Shown piece by piece: positions 17,887 through 25,693 of a stretch of 64,000 nt of DNA. The notes under the pieces were generated by a model, which was given only the letters and a program-made list of their open reading frames with translations, did not search any database and was not told the origin of the DNA. The DNA is from Arthrobacter crystallopoietes (GTDB lineage: Bacteria; Actinomycetota; Actinomycetes; Actinomycetales; Micrococcaceae). Where the stretch lies: positions 2,542,001-2,606,000 of the forward strand of contig NZ_CP018863.1 of NCBI RefSeq assembly GCF_002849715.1, given 5' to 3'. The position numbers and the translations under genes are program-made. Within the stretch, counting starts at the first letter, position 1. Each line of letters opens with the position of its first letter.

Positions 17887-18267
17887 ATGACAGAACGCGT
17901 AGGACAACTCGCATCAATCTCGCTCGACTGCTCGGACACCGACCAACTCGCAACCTTCTACTCGCGCCTTCTGGGCCTTGAGGAAGCATTCGCCACTCCG
18001 GACCGCGGCGTCGTCGCACTCTCTGGAGCAGGCCCCATGCTCACGTTGATGCGGGTCGACAGCTATGCTCCACCCTCCTGGCCGGAAGGTCCGCAGCACC
18101 AGCAATTCCACCTGGACGTTGCCGTCAGCGAACTGGAGCCCGCCGTCGCGAGTGCAATTGCCTTGGGCGCCACGGAGGCGGAGCACCAGCCCGCTCCCAA
18201 CCAGTGGCGCGTGCTCGTCGATCCCGTAGGACATCCCTTTTGCCTCACCGTCGTCTGTCCGGACTGA
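17887..18267 (+). CDS. VOC/glyoxalase-like protein
   Basis: Predicted 126-residue single-domain protein of the vicinal oxygen chelate superfamily (glyoxalase-like type). It shows LDCSDTDQLATFYSRLLGL near the start and VLVDPVGHPFCLTV at the end, the two typical beta-alpha-beta edges. The HQQFHLDV segment carries candidate metal-ligand histidines. It follows the monooxygenase by 31 bases and may be co-transcribed. ATG 17887 is preferred over a GTG two codons earlier. Functions in this family range from dioxygenases to resistance proteins; none can be assigned. Confidence 0.8.
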   Translation: MTERVGQLASISLDCSDTDQLATFYSRLLGLEEAFATPDRGVVALSGAGPMLTLMRVDSYAPPSWPEGPQHQQFHLDVAVSELEPAVASAIALGATEAEHQPAPNQWRVLVDPVGHPFCLTVVCPD

Positions 18268-18279
18268 GACTTTCCAGCG

Positions 18280-20835
18280 CTATCCGGTCGGCGCCGGTGC
18301 CGGTTCATCAGCTGGAGCCGGCGCGGGCTCCTGCTCTGGTGCAGGTGCGGGTTGCGGCGTGCTGGTGGTTATCGGCGCCGGGGGAGAAGTAGCCGTTCCG
18401 GGCTCCGGTTCGCCGCTAGGCTCTTGTGCGGGTGCTGGTTGAGGCTCGTTCTCTGGGTCCGACGGAGGTATTGCATCTGACGACGACGTCGGGTCAGAGG
18501 TGCCAGGCTCAGGCGGCGGATTGGTGGATCCCGGCGCCTCCTGAGGCTCACCGTCTGAGTCTTGCCCCGGAGTGGGCTCAGTGTCTGGCTCTACCTCTGT
18601 GTCAGCATCGGATTCCGCTTCAGTGCTGCTGCTCCCGCCGCTGGTGGCAACGTCCTTTTCTATGATGCCGAGAATGCGCGCCTTGTAGTCGTTCAGGCGG
18701 CCTTGGATCTGGTCCAGGGGAACATCCTCGAGCGACCGGCCGTAGGCGGCTATCTCCTCCCACAGCGCCGCGAGCTCATCCATACCTGCATCGCTCAACG
18801 GACCGTCAAGGGTGAGGACAAGCTGGCTGGCCAGGGCGTAGGTGAGGCATTCGACGCAGTTGTAGTTGGCCGCTGCCGAAAGGTTTTGCGGCACCACAAC
18901 GTCGGCCTGCCCCAGGACCAGGACAACTTGGAATCCGACGGCGACGGCGGTGCAGTCGCGGCAGGAGGCAAAGGCGTAGGCCTCGTTGGTGGTATCCACC
19001 GGCCCGTCATCGGCCCAGACCAGGGCGAATGCGACGTCGTAAACAACCGATCCGTCCTCGGTGTTGACGGCAAGGGCCTGGTTGCCGTCTTCCTCGGGAG
19101 CCAGCGGTTTGTCGAAGGGGAAGACCCAGGCCGGGGGCGCATCTGCGACGGCAGGTTCAACAACGGTGGCGTCAGAGCCGCCGTCGTTCGCTTGATCTTC
19201 ACTGGTTTCCGCGGTGCCGGTCTCTGTCCCCCCGGCCTCGTTGTTGCGGGGAACGAGGACCATCGCCAGTTGCGGATTCTCCGCGGTGGGGAGGTCAGTA
19301 CCGGACGCCCAGGCCGTGACAGTTTGGCCTGCCCGACCCTCGGTAAGTCCGGCGGAGGAAGCCGGGGTGAGGGAAGCGGTTGCATCTAACAGGGTTCCGC
19401 GTTCATAGGGCTGGACCGGGCGGTAGGCTCCATCGTCGGGCCACCAGGCCCAGGCAAGACCGGCGAGAACGGCAGCCGCGGCGGCAATGGCGGTAGCGCG
19501 CCGAAACGGCCGGCCACGGGTTTTCGTCCAGACCGCGGTGGCGAGCTGCCGGGCCAGGCGCAGCAGGATGTAGGCGATGCCGAGGATGGGAAGTGCGACG
19601 GCGGTGATGGCCAGCACCCGCACGGCCATGCCAGCCAGGTCGCCGTCGGAGCCGGCCTCCGCCAGCAGCCGCTGTTGTTCCAGGACGCTGGCCCAGGCCG
19701 TGCCCAGGACCCGGGGAAGCGAGACCACCATCATGACCAGGCAGAACAGGAGCAGCGGAACCGTGACCAGGACCCACACGGTCACGACGGCCCTGGCCCA
19801 CGGTTTGAGCAGCTTGGGCTCGGGGTCGGACCAGCGCCAGGGCAGCAGCCCGATCAACGTGGGCTTGATCCGCTGGAACAGGTCGGGAACCCCGGTCGCG
19901 TCGGCGAGGATGTGGTAGCCGTCGAATCGGACCAGGGGCAGCAGTTGGCGCACCATCTGCAGTATCTGGGTCACCACCACCAGCAGCAGCGCGTCGAAAC
20001 CGGTGAGCCACCAGATGCCCATCGTGCCCACCACGACGATGGCGTTGAAATACAGGCCGCCCAGATCCGTGCGGATCCGACCGCCGCGTCCGAGCCGGTA
20101 GGAGTCCGTGACGTCGGTATAGAAGGCAGGCCAGATCAGGTACAGACCGACGCCCATGGCGCCCGGGGTTGCTCCGCCGCGACGGGCCGCGGCGGCATGG
20201 CCGAACTCGTGGAAGCCGGCCGAGAGGATGGTGATGGCGAAAACCAGGAGCAGCAGCCCGGGGTTGGCGAAGGCTTCATGCGTCGCCGACCCAAGGCCCT
20301 TGACCAGCAGCACCCACCAGCACGCCACAAGGAAGGCGGCTGTTACGGGCAGCGCGATCAGCGGATGGAACAGCGCGGCGAACGGAGCCGTGAGCTTTCG
20401 GGTCCGTGCAGGATCGGTGACCGTGTACCGGAAGCGCATGCCCAGCAGCGGACTGGCTTTCCTGACTTCGGGCTGTGTGCCGTCCGCCAGCCGCAGTAGT
20501 CCCAGCGGCAGCAGCTGCTTCTCAATCAGGGTCTGCACGTTGCCGGCAGTGATCAGCCTGCCGCTCCGGGCGCTGGCATGTTCAGCGACCTGCTTGAGGC
20601 TGCGGGAGCCGTCCACTCCCGCCAGAACCGCGTACAGCAGGGGAGTGAGCTGGATGGTCTGGCCGTCTGCGCGCCGGACCAGTGCGGGCGGCTCCCGGTA
20701 GCCGGAACCCTGTGCCGGTCCGAGGAGCTGCACGCCGTCGGCCAGCGCCGGGACTTCCACGGAAGCGGGTGCAGCGGACGCGGCATCGGGCAGCGGGCCG
20801 CCCGTGGCTGGCGGCCCGCTCGGACTCATGCTCAT
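18280..20835 (-). CDS. PqqD-like/M50 membrane zinc metalloprotease with large extracytoplasmic domain
   Basis: Predicted 851-residue multi-domain membrane protein. Residues 45-120 resemble a PqqD-like winged helix (RRADGQTIQLTPLLYAVLAG, then LITAGNVQTLIEKQLLPLGLL), the fold used to hold peptide leaders. Residues 150-465 are membrane helices with the zinc site HEFGH (209-213) and a likely third ligand in RFDGYH (D305), as in site-2/M50 peptidases and the YydH group. After the last helix (about 447-466) comes an outside domain with two CxxC pairs, C625/C628 and C660/C663, then a Ser/Pro/Glu-rich tail from about 732. It starts seven bases after the stop of the repeat protein gene at 20843-21592, so the two are translated together. 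The repeat protein is the best guess for a substrate. Function unknown. Confidence 0.8.
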   Translation of the reverse strand: MSMSPSGPPATGGPLPDAASAAPASVEVPALADGVQLLGPAQGSGYREPPALVRRADGQTIQLTPLLYAVLAGVDGSRSLKQVAEHASARSGRLITAGNVQTLIEKQLLPLGLLRLADGTQPEVRKASPLLGMRFRYTVTDPARTRKLTAPFAALFHPLIALPVTAAFLVACWWVLLVKGLGSATHEAFANPGLLLLVFAITILSAGFHEFGHAAAARRGGATPGAMGVGLYLIWPAFYTDVTDSYRLGRGGRIRTDLGGLYFNAIVVVGTMGIWWLTGFDALLLVVVTQILQMVRQLLPLVRFDGYHILADATGVPDLFQRIKPTLIGLLPWRWSDPEPKLLKPWARAVVTVWVLVTVPLLLFCLVMMVVSLPRVLGTAWASVLEQQRLLAEAGSDGDLAGMAVRVLAITAVALPILGIAYILLRLARQLATAVWTKTRGRPFRRATAIAAAAAVLAGLAWAWWPDDGAYRPVQPYERGTLLDATASLTPASSAGLTEGRAGQTVTAWASGTDLPTAENPQLAMVLVPRNNEAGGTETGTAETSEDQANDGGSDATVVEPAVADAPPAWVFPFDKPLAPEEDGNQALAVNTEDGSVVYDVAFALVWADDGPVDTTNEAYAFASCRDCTAVAVGFQVVLVLGQADVVVPQNLSAAANYNCVECLTYALASQLVLTLDGPLSDAGMDELAALWEEIAAYGRSLEDVPLDQIQGRLNDYKARILGIIEKDVATSGGSSSTEAESDADTEVEPDTEPTPGQDSDGEPQEAPGSTNPPPEPGTSDPTSSSDAIPPSDPENEPQPAPAQEPSGEPEPGTATSPPAPITTSTPQPAPAPEQEPAPAPADEPAPAPTG

Positions 20836-20842
20836 TCAGGGA

Positions 20843-21592
20843 CTATTGTTCGAGATCGGACTGCTGGTCGGCGCTGGCCTCGGCGGCACCGTCGATCTGC
20901 TGGTTGATGATGGCGTCCTGCTGCGCCACCGCGGTCGCCTCGCTGTCCACCGAGCCGATGTTGGCGGCCACCGCGGCGTCGATGGGCGCGGCAACGTTGG
21001 CGTTGGCAGCAACAGCGCCGTTAATGGGGGCAGCAATGTCGGCGTCCGCGGCCAAATCCACGTTTACATTGAGCAGGTTCCCGTCAAGCGTGGGCCCAAG
21101 GTCCTCGGTGATGGATCCGGCATCGGGCAGCGTGCCGTCGGGCAGTAGCGCCGGGTCAGTGGCTTCCTGTGCGCTGACGCCCTCCTGCAAGGGCGCAGCA
21201 TCGCCGACGGCGGCGTCCGTTCCTGCAGCGGAGCCCGCAGTTGTGTCGGCGCCCTCCACCGTGTCGTTGCTTTGGTCGATGGTGCTGTCCTGCGTGGATT
21301 CGGCGGTTGCATCGGCCGTGATGCCCTGGTCGATGATGACGCCCTGATCGGAGAGCGCCTGCGAGGTGGAGCCGGACGAAAGAATGTTGGCCGAGGCAGC
21401 GGCATCAATCGGCGCCGCTACGTTGGCGTTAGCCGCCACGGCCAGATCAATCGGCGCGGCTGCATCGATGGCCAAGTCGAGATCCGCATTCAGATCGAGA
21501 ATGGACGCGACTTCCTTATCCGGCAGTGCGGTGCCGGACTGGGATTCGAGTTCCTCCGGCGACAGCGGGGTGAGGTCCTGTTCATTGCTCAT
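20843..21592 (-). CDS. Acidic Ala/Asp-rich repeat protein, probable partner of the M50 protease
   Basis: Predicted 249-residue acidic protein without signal peptide or membrane segment. It contains two copies of a unit of about 72 residues, near 36-108 and 176-249. Each copy has the core VAANANVAAPIDAA, a following ANI, and a spaced Gln/Ile tail (IIxQxI, then QxS). Between them is a low-complexity acidic linker. The N-terminus carries ALPDKEVASIL (about residues 22-32), which looks like a leader-type recognition motif. ATG 21592 is preceded by GGAGA; a TTG one codon earlier is also possible. Only seven bases separate it from the protease gene. I suspect a substrate or exported precursor recognised by the protease's PqqD-like domain; no homologue can be named with certainty. 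Confidence 0.75.
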   Translation of the reverse strand: MSNEQDLTPLSPEELESQSGTALPDKEVASILDLNADLDLAIDAAAPIDLAVAANANVAAPIDAAASANILSSGSTSQALSDQGVIIDQGITADATAESTQDSTIDQSNDTVEGADTTAGSAAGTDAAVGDAAPLQEGVSAQEATDPALLPDGTLPDAGSITEDLGPTLDGNLLNVNVDLAADADIAAPINGAVAANANVAAPIDAAVAANIGSVDSEATAVAQQDAIINQQIDGAAEASADQQSDLEQ

Positions 21593-21904
21593 CAAAATCT
21601 CCGTCTCCGGCGCAAAGCGCCATCCGTTCCGGCCACTGGCCCAAACATGCCGATTCCTGCTAAATAGCCCGGAGATGCCCGAGCCCTAATTATTGGAAGC
21701 ATACTGATGAATCCTTCCATTGTGGCAGCACAGGCAGAAATTGTGTGGGGCCACCGCGATAACGCCACGATCGCGGCGGCCCCATTGGCAGGCTTCGCCC
21801 TATCTAGGATTTACGATGGCGCTTGTGTTCGCCGGCTTAAGCTCGACACTCTCGAAACATCCCAATCGCGGCGCCTCACTCGTGCCCGGGGCGACGAAAC
21901 GTCC
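21593..21904. other. Intergenic region, island edge
   Basis: This 312-base stretch lies between the start of the repeat protein gene and the end of the DUF2075 helicase gene, both read leftwards. It should hold the promoter of the repeat protein/protease pair. A small GGCGC-AAA-GCGCC hairpin occurs near 21609-21622. Base composition falls from GC-rich to near 50% around 21680-21720, marking one edge of the foreign-looking island. No tRNA or clear attachment repeat was found. Confidence 0.5.
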
Positions 21905-23935
21905 TCACGAAATTGTCTTCAAACCCGCGCTGTCCAGATAATCGGCATTGGAGGTGTACCAACTCGTATTTCGTGTGTGATCGTCGTCAGATCCATAGGG
22001 AAGATAGATGACCATACCTTGGCGCGCTCTCGTCAGCAGGACTCTATAGGCGTTTCGGAGGAAATCTCGGTCCACATTCTGTCTAATTTGTTGCCACCGG
22101 GCGCCTGCGAACTTCCAATGCTCGAAGTGCGATCCATTCCATCTGTAGTCAATATCCCAAGCCACAATTGTCCAATCGAGTTCCAGGCCCTGGACGTCGA
22201 ACTCCGTTCCGACGAGTTCCAAGGCGTGAGATGAACGAACGTCTGCGGGCTCGTTGAGGAACCATACGGCAGGATCGATCTTGTTCTTCACGAAGATTCC
22301 CTCAGGAAGGAGCCGGTACGCCTTCGAAGATGCGAGAAGACCGCTAGATTCTGTCGGTTTCCGTTTATTTTGAATCCAAGTCTTTGCCGCTGTTAGATCG
22401 CGCGCGACAACGATAGGAAAAAGTTCATGGGTCCGATAAAAAATCTCTGCCGCTGCGTCGGGATCGCCATGAACAAGATGGTGTACCCCTTCTGAAATCA
22501 GTTCAGATCTAAACGAGCGCTGGCTCGTTCTAAGGTGCAGGGTGGGTGAGACTTCCACGTTGACACTGGAATAGTGAGCGAGGTCCACGGGAGTCCCCAT
22601 CGATTTTGGATCTTCCACCTCTGGGGCCACATAGATTTTCCAGTTGGAATGCTTACGATCGAGCGCTTCGATCCAGCCGTCAAGTCCGGCTTCGCCTGCG
22701 TTTATTTCCTGGCCACCACCTACTAGGGCAACTATGACCGCCCAATCATCATGACGATCCATCACGCTTATTAGAAATTCAGGCTCAGACTGGTCGAATC
22801 CTGCAAGTCGCTTCTTGGTTTGCATGAACTTTGAAGTCTGTTCGCGATTCCATGCCCTTTGAGCTTCATCAAAGATGACGACGTTCTCGACAGGAGGGCG
22901 TGTATCGCGCACGTACTCATCCCGGAAGTGATGGATGTTCTGAACGTAAGCAGCGGCACGGCGCTGGCTGTGGGCTTTTGTGCATCCTAGGCGCCGAGAT
23001 TCATCTCTCGCCAACGCCTCTTGTATCACAGTAACCAGTGGGCCATTTCCAGACAGGTACACTGCGTGCTCGGTGTCCGATGCCTTTGTCATGGTGGCGA
23101 TATTCAAGCCGACCAGAGTCTTGCCAGCACCGGGGACTCCTGTAACGAAAGCTATGCACTTATCTCCGCTCATGCGAGCGGAGTGAATAATGCTTTGAAC
23201 GTATTCGGAAGTTTCGGCCAGCCCAGCTTCGTCTGCTTCCGAGCGTGTGATGTCTTTGACGTCGTGCCCAGCGTAAAGAGCTTGCGCGGCCTGGACAATG
23301 GTCGGCGACGGATGGTAGCTGCCATCGGCCCAGAGTTCCGCAGCGACCAAAGTCTTGGCCTCTGCTTGTGCGGGGATCATGGTCAAAATTGAGTGAAGAT
23401 TGTTTCCGTTGCTTTTGATTGGCGCCGCTATAGTCTCGGGGTCCCAAGTTATGTTTACACTCGTATTGGGAGCCAGCGTCGCGACAAGTACTGGCACAAT
23501 CGGGAGATTGTGGCTGCTCTTGTGAAAATACTTGAGATCCAACGCGTACCCGAATGTTTGCTCGAGGTCCTTGGACTCGAAATGGCCTGCGCCGACCTTG
23601 AACTCGATTACAAATATAAAACCGTCGAGGACAATGACAGCATCCGCTCGTCGTCCCATCCGTGGGATCAGGAACTCTAGAAAGATGTGGCCATGTCGAA
23701 GGTCTTGGAGCTGTTCCTTGAGCATCCTGATTTCGCTTGCCCACGCTTCTGCCTGTTCAGAGTTGGTGTCAAAGCCGTGAAAGTAGGTTAGTTGACCTAC
23801 AACAGTCGTGTCCTCTGTCCGCAAGAACTCGTCAACTGAGCTGCTGTACAGGGATCGTTGCCCTCGCCCTCTGACGACGATGCTTCGGGCATCCGGAACT
23901 TGATTTTGGCGGCCTGATAAGACAGGGAGCATCAC
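21905..23935 (-). CDS. PD-(D/E)XK nuclease-like plus DUF2075 (Schlafen-3-like) helicase protein
   Basis: Predicted 676-residue soluble protein. Residues about 85-140 contain ADAVIVLDGFIFVIEFKVG (D98, E111-x-K113), the core of a PD-(D/E)XK nuclease, with a following QTFGYALDLKY helix. Residues 255-650 form a DUF2075 helicase/ATPase: Walker A GVPGAGKT (266-273), Walker B VVIFDEAQRAW (352-362) and a C-terminal NAYRVLLTRARQGMVIYLP arginine motif. It starts at GTG 23935 (or ATG 23932), overlapping the stop of the XRE gene by up to four bases. Base composition is clearly poorer in GC than its neighbours, suggesting transfer. A role in phage or plasmid defence is inferred from domain make-up and location. 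Confidence 0.82.
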   Translation of the reverse strand: MMLPVLSGRQNQVPDARSIVVRGRGQRSLYSSSVDEFLRTEDTTVVGQLTYFHGFDTNSEQAEAWASEIRMLKEQLQDLRHGHIFLEFLIPRMGRRADAVIVLDGFIFVIEFKVGAGHFESKDLEQTFGYALDLKYFHKSSHNLPIVPVLVATLAPNTSVNITWDPETIAAPIKSNGNNLHSILTMIPAQAEAKTLVAAELWADGSYHPSPTIVQAAQALYAGHDVKDITRSEADEAGLAETSEYVQSIIHSARMSGDKCIAFVTGVPGAGKTLVGLNIATMTKASDTEHAVYLSGNGPLVTVIQEALARDESRRLGCTKAHSQRRAAAYVQNIHHFRDEYVRDTRPPVENVVIFDEAQRAWNREQTSKFMQTKKRLAGFDQSEPEFLISVMDRHDDWAVIVALVGGGQEINAGEAGLDGWIEALDRKHSNWKIYVAPEVEDPKSMGTPVDLAHYSSVNVEVSPTLHLRTSQRSFRSELISEGVHHLVHGDPDAAAEIFYRTHELFPIVVARDLTAAKTWIQNKRKPTESSGLLASSKAYRLLPEGIFVKNKIDPAVWFLNEPADVRSSHALELVGTEFDVQGLELDWTIVAWDIDYRWNGSHFEHWKFAGARWQQIRQNVDRDFLRNAYRVLLTRARQGMVIYLPYGSDDDHTRNTSWYTSNADYLDSAGLKTIS

Positions 23936-24183
23936 TGGTCCACTCCATAAACGAGTTCACTCAGCGGGATACCAAGACCATGGGATAGGCGCAGAAGTGA
24001 TGTAAGGCTAGGGTTCCGTTCCCCGCGCTCAACTGCGCCTACGTAGGTGCGATGGAGCCCACACCGCTCCGCGAGCTGTTCTTGCGAAATCGAAAATTGC
24101 CTACGTATTCGTTTTAGGTTGTCGCCTAGAGCACGTAGGGCAGAGTCGTAATTAGCTATATGAGTCGAATTGTTTATGGGCAC
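23932..24183 (-). CDS. XRE-family helix-turn-helix regulator
   Basis: Predicted 83-residue DNA-binding protein, essentially one Cro/C1-type helix-turn-helix domain: LGDNLKRIRRQFSISQEQLA then CGLHRTYVGAVERGERNPSL, then LLRLSHGLGIPLSELV. Small XRE proteins fused in operon to a toxic or nuclease gene usually repress the pair. Its stop overlaps the start of the helicase gene. Upstream, GCTACT (24203-24208) and AGTAGC (24229-24234) form an inverted repeat that also contains two direct ATAAGT copies and a TTGACT, a likely promoter/operator. Confidence 0.85.
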   Translation of the reverse strand: MPINNSTHIANYDSALRALGDNLKRIRRQFSISQEQLAERCGLHRTYVGAVERGERNPSLTSLLRLSHGLGIPLSELVYGVDQ

Positions 24184-24202
24184 AATAAGATTCGATTTGA
24201 TT

Positions 24203-24234
24203 GCTACTCATAAGTCGACAGTCAATAAGTAGCA
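24203..24234 (-). promoter_or_regulatory. Probable promoter/operator of the XRE-helicase operon
   Basis: GCTACT (24203-24208) is inverted as AGTAGC (24229-24234), and ATAAGT is repeated at 24210-24215 and 24225-24230. On the minus strand a TTGACT (-35-like) lies at 24224-24219. Location 20-50 bases before the XRE start fits autoregulation. Confidence 0.45.
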
Positions 24235-24251
24235 TCACGAGTGCATCTGAT

Positions 24252-24303
24252 CACATTGAAGGGGCTGTCTGGCCACACGATTCATTTGACAGCCCTCAAT
24301 GTG
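24252..24303. repeat. Stem-loop 1 in the island
   Basis: CACATTGA + GGGCTGTC (24252-24269, two-base bulge) pairs with GACAGCCC + TCAATGTG (24288-24303), giving 16 paired bases and an 18-base loop. It lies between the XRE gene and the end of the reverse transcriptase remnant, in a 440-base stretch (24184-24623) with no gene. Confidence 0.65.
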
Positions 24304-24346
24304 GACAGCGAAATCTCTCCCCGTCGATTTCGTGCCCCTCCGCCTC

Positions 24347-24376
24347 GGCTTACTCTTCCACCCGGTAGAGTAAGCC
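24347..24376. repeat. Stem-loop 2 in the island
   Basis: GGCTTACTCT (24347-24356) and AGAGTAAGCC (24367-24376) are a perfect 10-base inverted repeat around a 10-base loop. No T-run follows on either strand, so it is not a standard terminator. It sits 43 bases from stem-loop 1; the rest of 24377-24623 shows nothing recognisable. Confidence 0.65.
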
Positions 24377-24623
24377 TTGCCAATCGTCAGGTGCTCAGAG
24401 CCTGCAAAGAGGTCCTTTGCACAGTTCTACCAGGGTCTCCGGCAGTTGCCCCATAGACTGACTTGGCCGCGACCCTCCCGGAAACCAGCGAACCTGGCCC
24501 ACTACAGAACTATGGGCGCTGGCGGCGGTCCTGCTGACGCTGTCACTGACATCGTCACCAATACCCACTGAATCCCCAGCAAAATCCGAAACTATTACTA
24601 ACTACAGACCCAGACAAAGCCGC

Positions 24624-25525
24624 TTAAGAATTCCACACGCCGTAGCCGTTCTGATGGAGTGTATTGTGCCAGTCAGAGCGCTTCTTCGTAGCCCATTCTT
24701 CATCGATGCTGAAGGCGAAGGTTAACTCCCTTCAATGTATTGAACAAAACCAAGGACGTGTCGAATCCTCTGTGTTGCGAATGCGCATAGAGGCCATATT
24801 TAGCAGTTCCACGTATATGCAACTGAAGGTCATGTCTGAACGTAGAAAGCAGGCGCACCTGTTCGCCGTCGACTAGAAGGCCAAGTACTATCTTTCGGGC
24901 TCCTGGCATGATGATCCGTGTCTTTTTGTGGTGCAATAGGAAACCGTGTCTATGAACGGCGTTGCGTACCTGCTGGGCCAAGGCCGCTCCTTAGCCTCTA
25001 TCGAATGTCGTTCCAGCAGAAAAATGATGTCATCGGAATATCGCGTGTAAACTAAATTGCTTTCGGCCGCCAATGCGGCTAGGTCTGCATCCAGGTCCTT
25101 AGCTATGGCATTCGCGAGGGCACCACTGGTCGGCGCGCCCTGAGGTAAGAAACCGGGTTCCTTGCCTGAATAGGCCGTAATCGGACCTCGGACGCTGCCT
25201 GTCGGATCCCGTGTTTGATGTTGACGAGTCGTGATGCGTGCGAGTTCGAAAGAGACAAGCTTCGAGTATCCCAATCCCACAAATAGGCGGTACACTCTTT
25301 TTCAGAATTGGAACCAAAGAAATCGTGTAAATCGAACTTGACTAGCCACGTGGCGCCGAGATGTTATTCGGCGCACGAACGGATGGATTTCCTTTCTGAT
25401 AGGCAAAGCTGCTAGTTCCCTGTTTTAAGCTGTTGAGCGCGTTATCCAGTAGCCACCGCTGCACTTTCATTAGGCCCTTCTCCGGTGCGGAGATTTTTCT
25501 GAACGATCCCGGGTTTTTCTCCGCT
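24624..25525 (-). pseudogene. Reverse transcriptase (retron/DRT-like), broken by several frameshifts
   Basis: Conserved reverse transcriptase blocks appear in order on the minus strand but in changing frames. Frame a (25521-25342) reads RKISAPEKGLMKVQRWLLD. Frame b (25363-25300) reads LVKFDLHDFFGS, the motif A region. Frame c (25295-24888) reads GYSKLVSFELARI, GFLPQGAPTSGALAN and YTRYSDD, the catalytic YxDD-type motif. Frame d (24981-24700) reads KKTRIIMPGARKIVLGLLVDG and RGFDT. Frame e (about 24720-24624) reads FAFSIDEEWATKKRSDW and then stops. At least four frame changes are needed; one falls in an A5 run (25298-25302). It is a decayed or mis-sequenced gene of the small bacterial RT class linked to retrons and defence. 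The true N-terminus is not found. Confidence 0.8.
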
Positions 25526-25693
25526 CCATATCACGGATCATGAGCCCTGAAGAGTCCTGGCTCTGGGCAAGACGCACAGTGGGCATGACTCACTCTGCGT
25601 ACCGTAAAGCAGTGTTGGATTGAATGCCTTGAGGTTTTGCAGGATTTGCAAGTGTGGTTCGCGATGATCCACGCCACCTTGACTAGTAATCAG
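25526..25693. other. Intergenic region, right edge of island
   Basis: The 168 bases between the reverse transcriptase remnant and the end of the PucR-type gene hold no coding signal that I can recognise. The missing N-terminal end of the RT may lie here in degraded form. Base composition returns to GC-rich beyond 25700. Confidence 0.4.

Noticed and set aside
21593..21904. tRNA or attachment site at the island border
   Set aside because: No cloverleaf, no CCA-type end and no matching direct repeat at the other border could be found by eye.
24240..24255. CRP-type box upstream of the XRE gene
   Set aside because: Only the right half TCACA fits; the left half does not match, and the position is within stem-loop 1.
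24241..24376. CRISPR repeats in the island
   Set aside because: The repeats are inverted, not direct, and differ from one another; there is no array and no cas gene.
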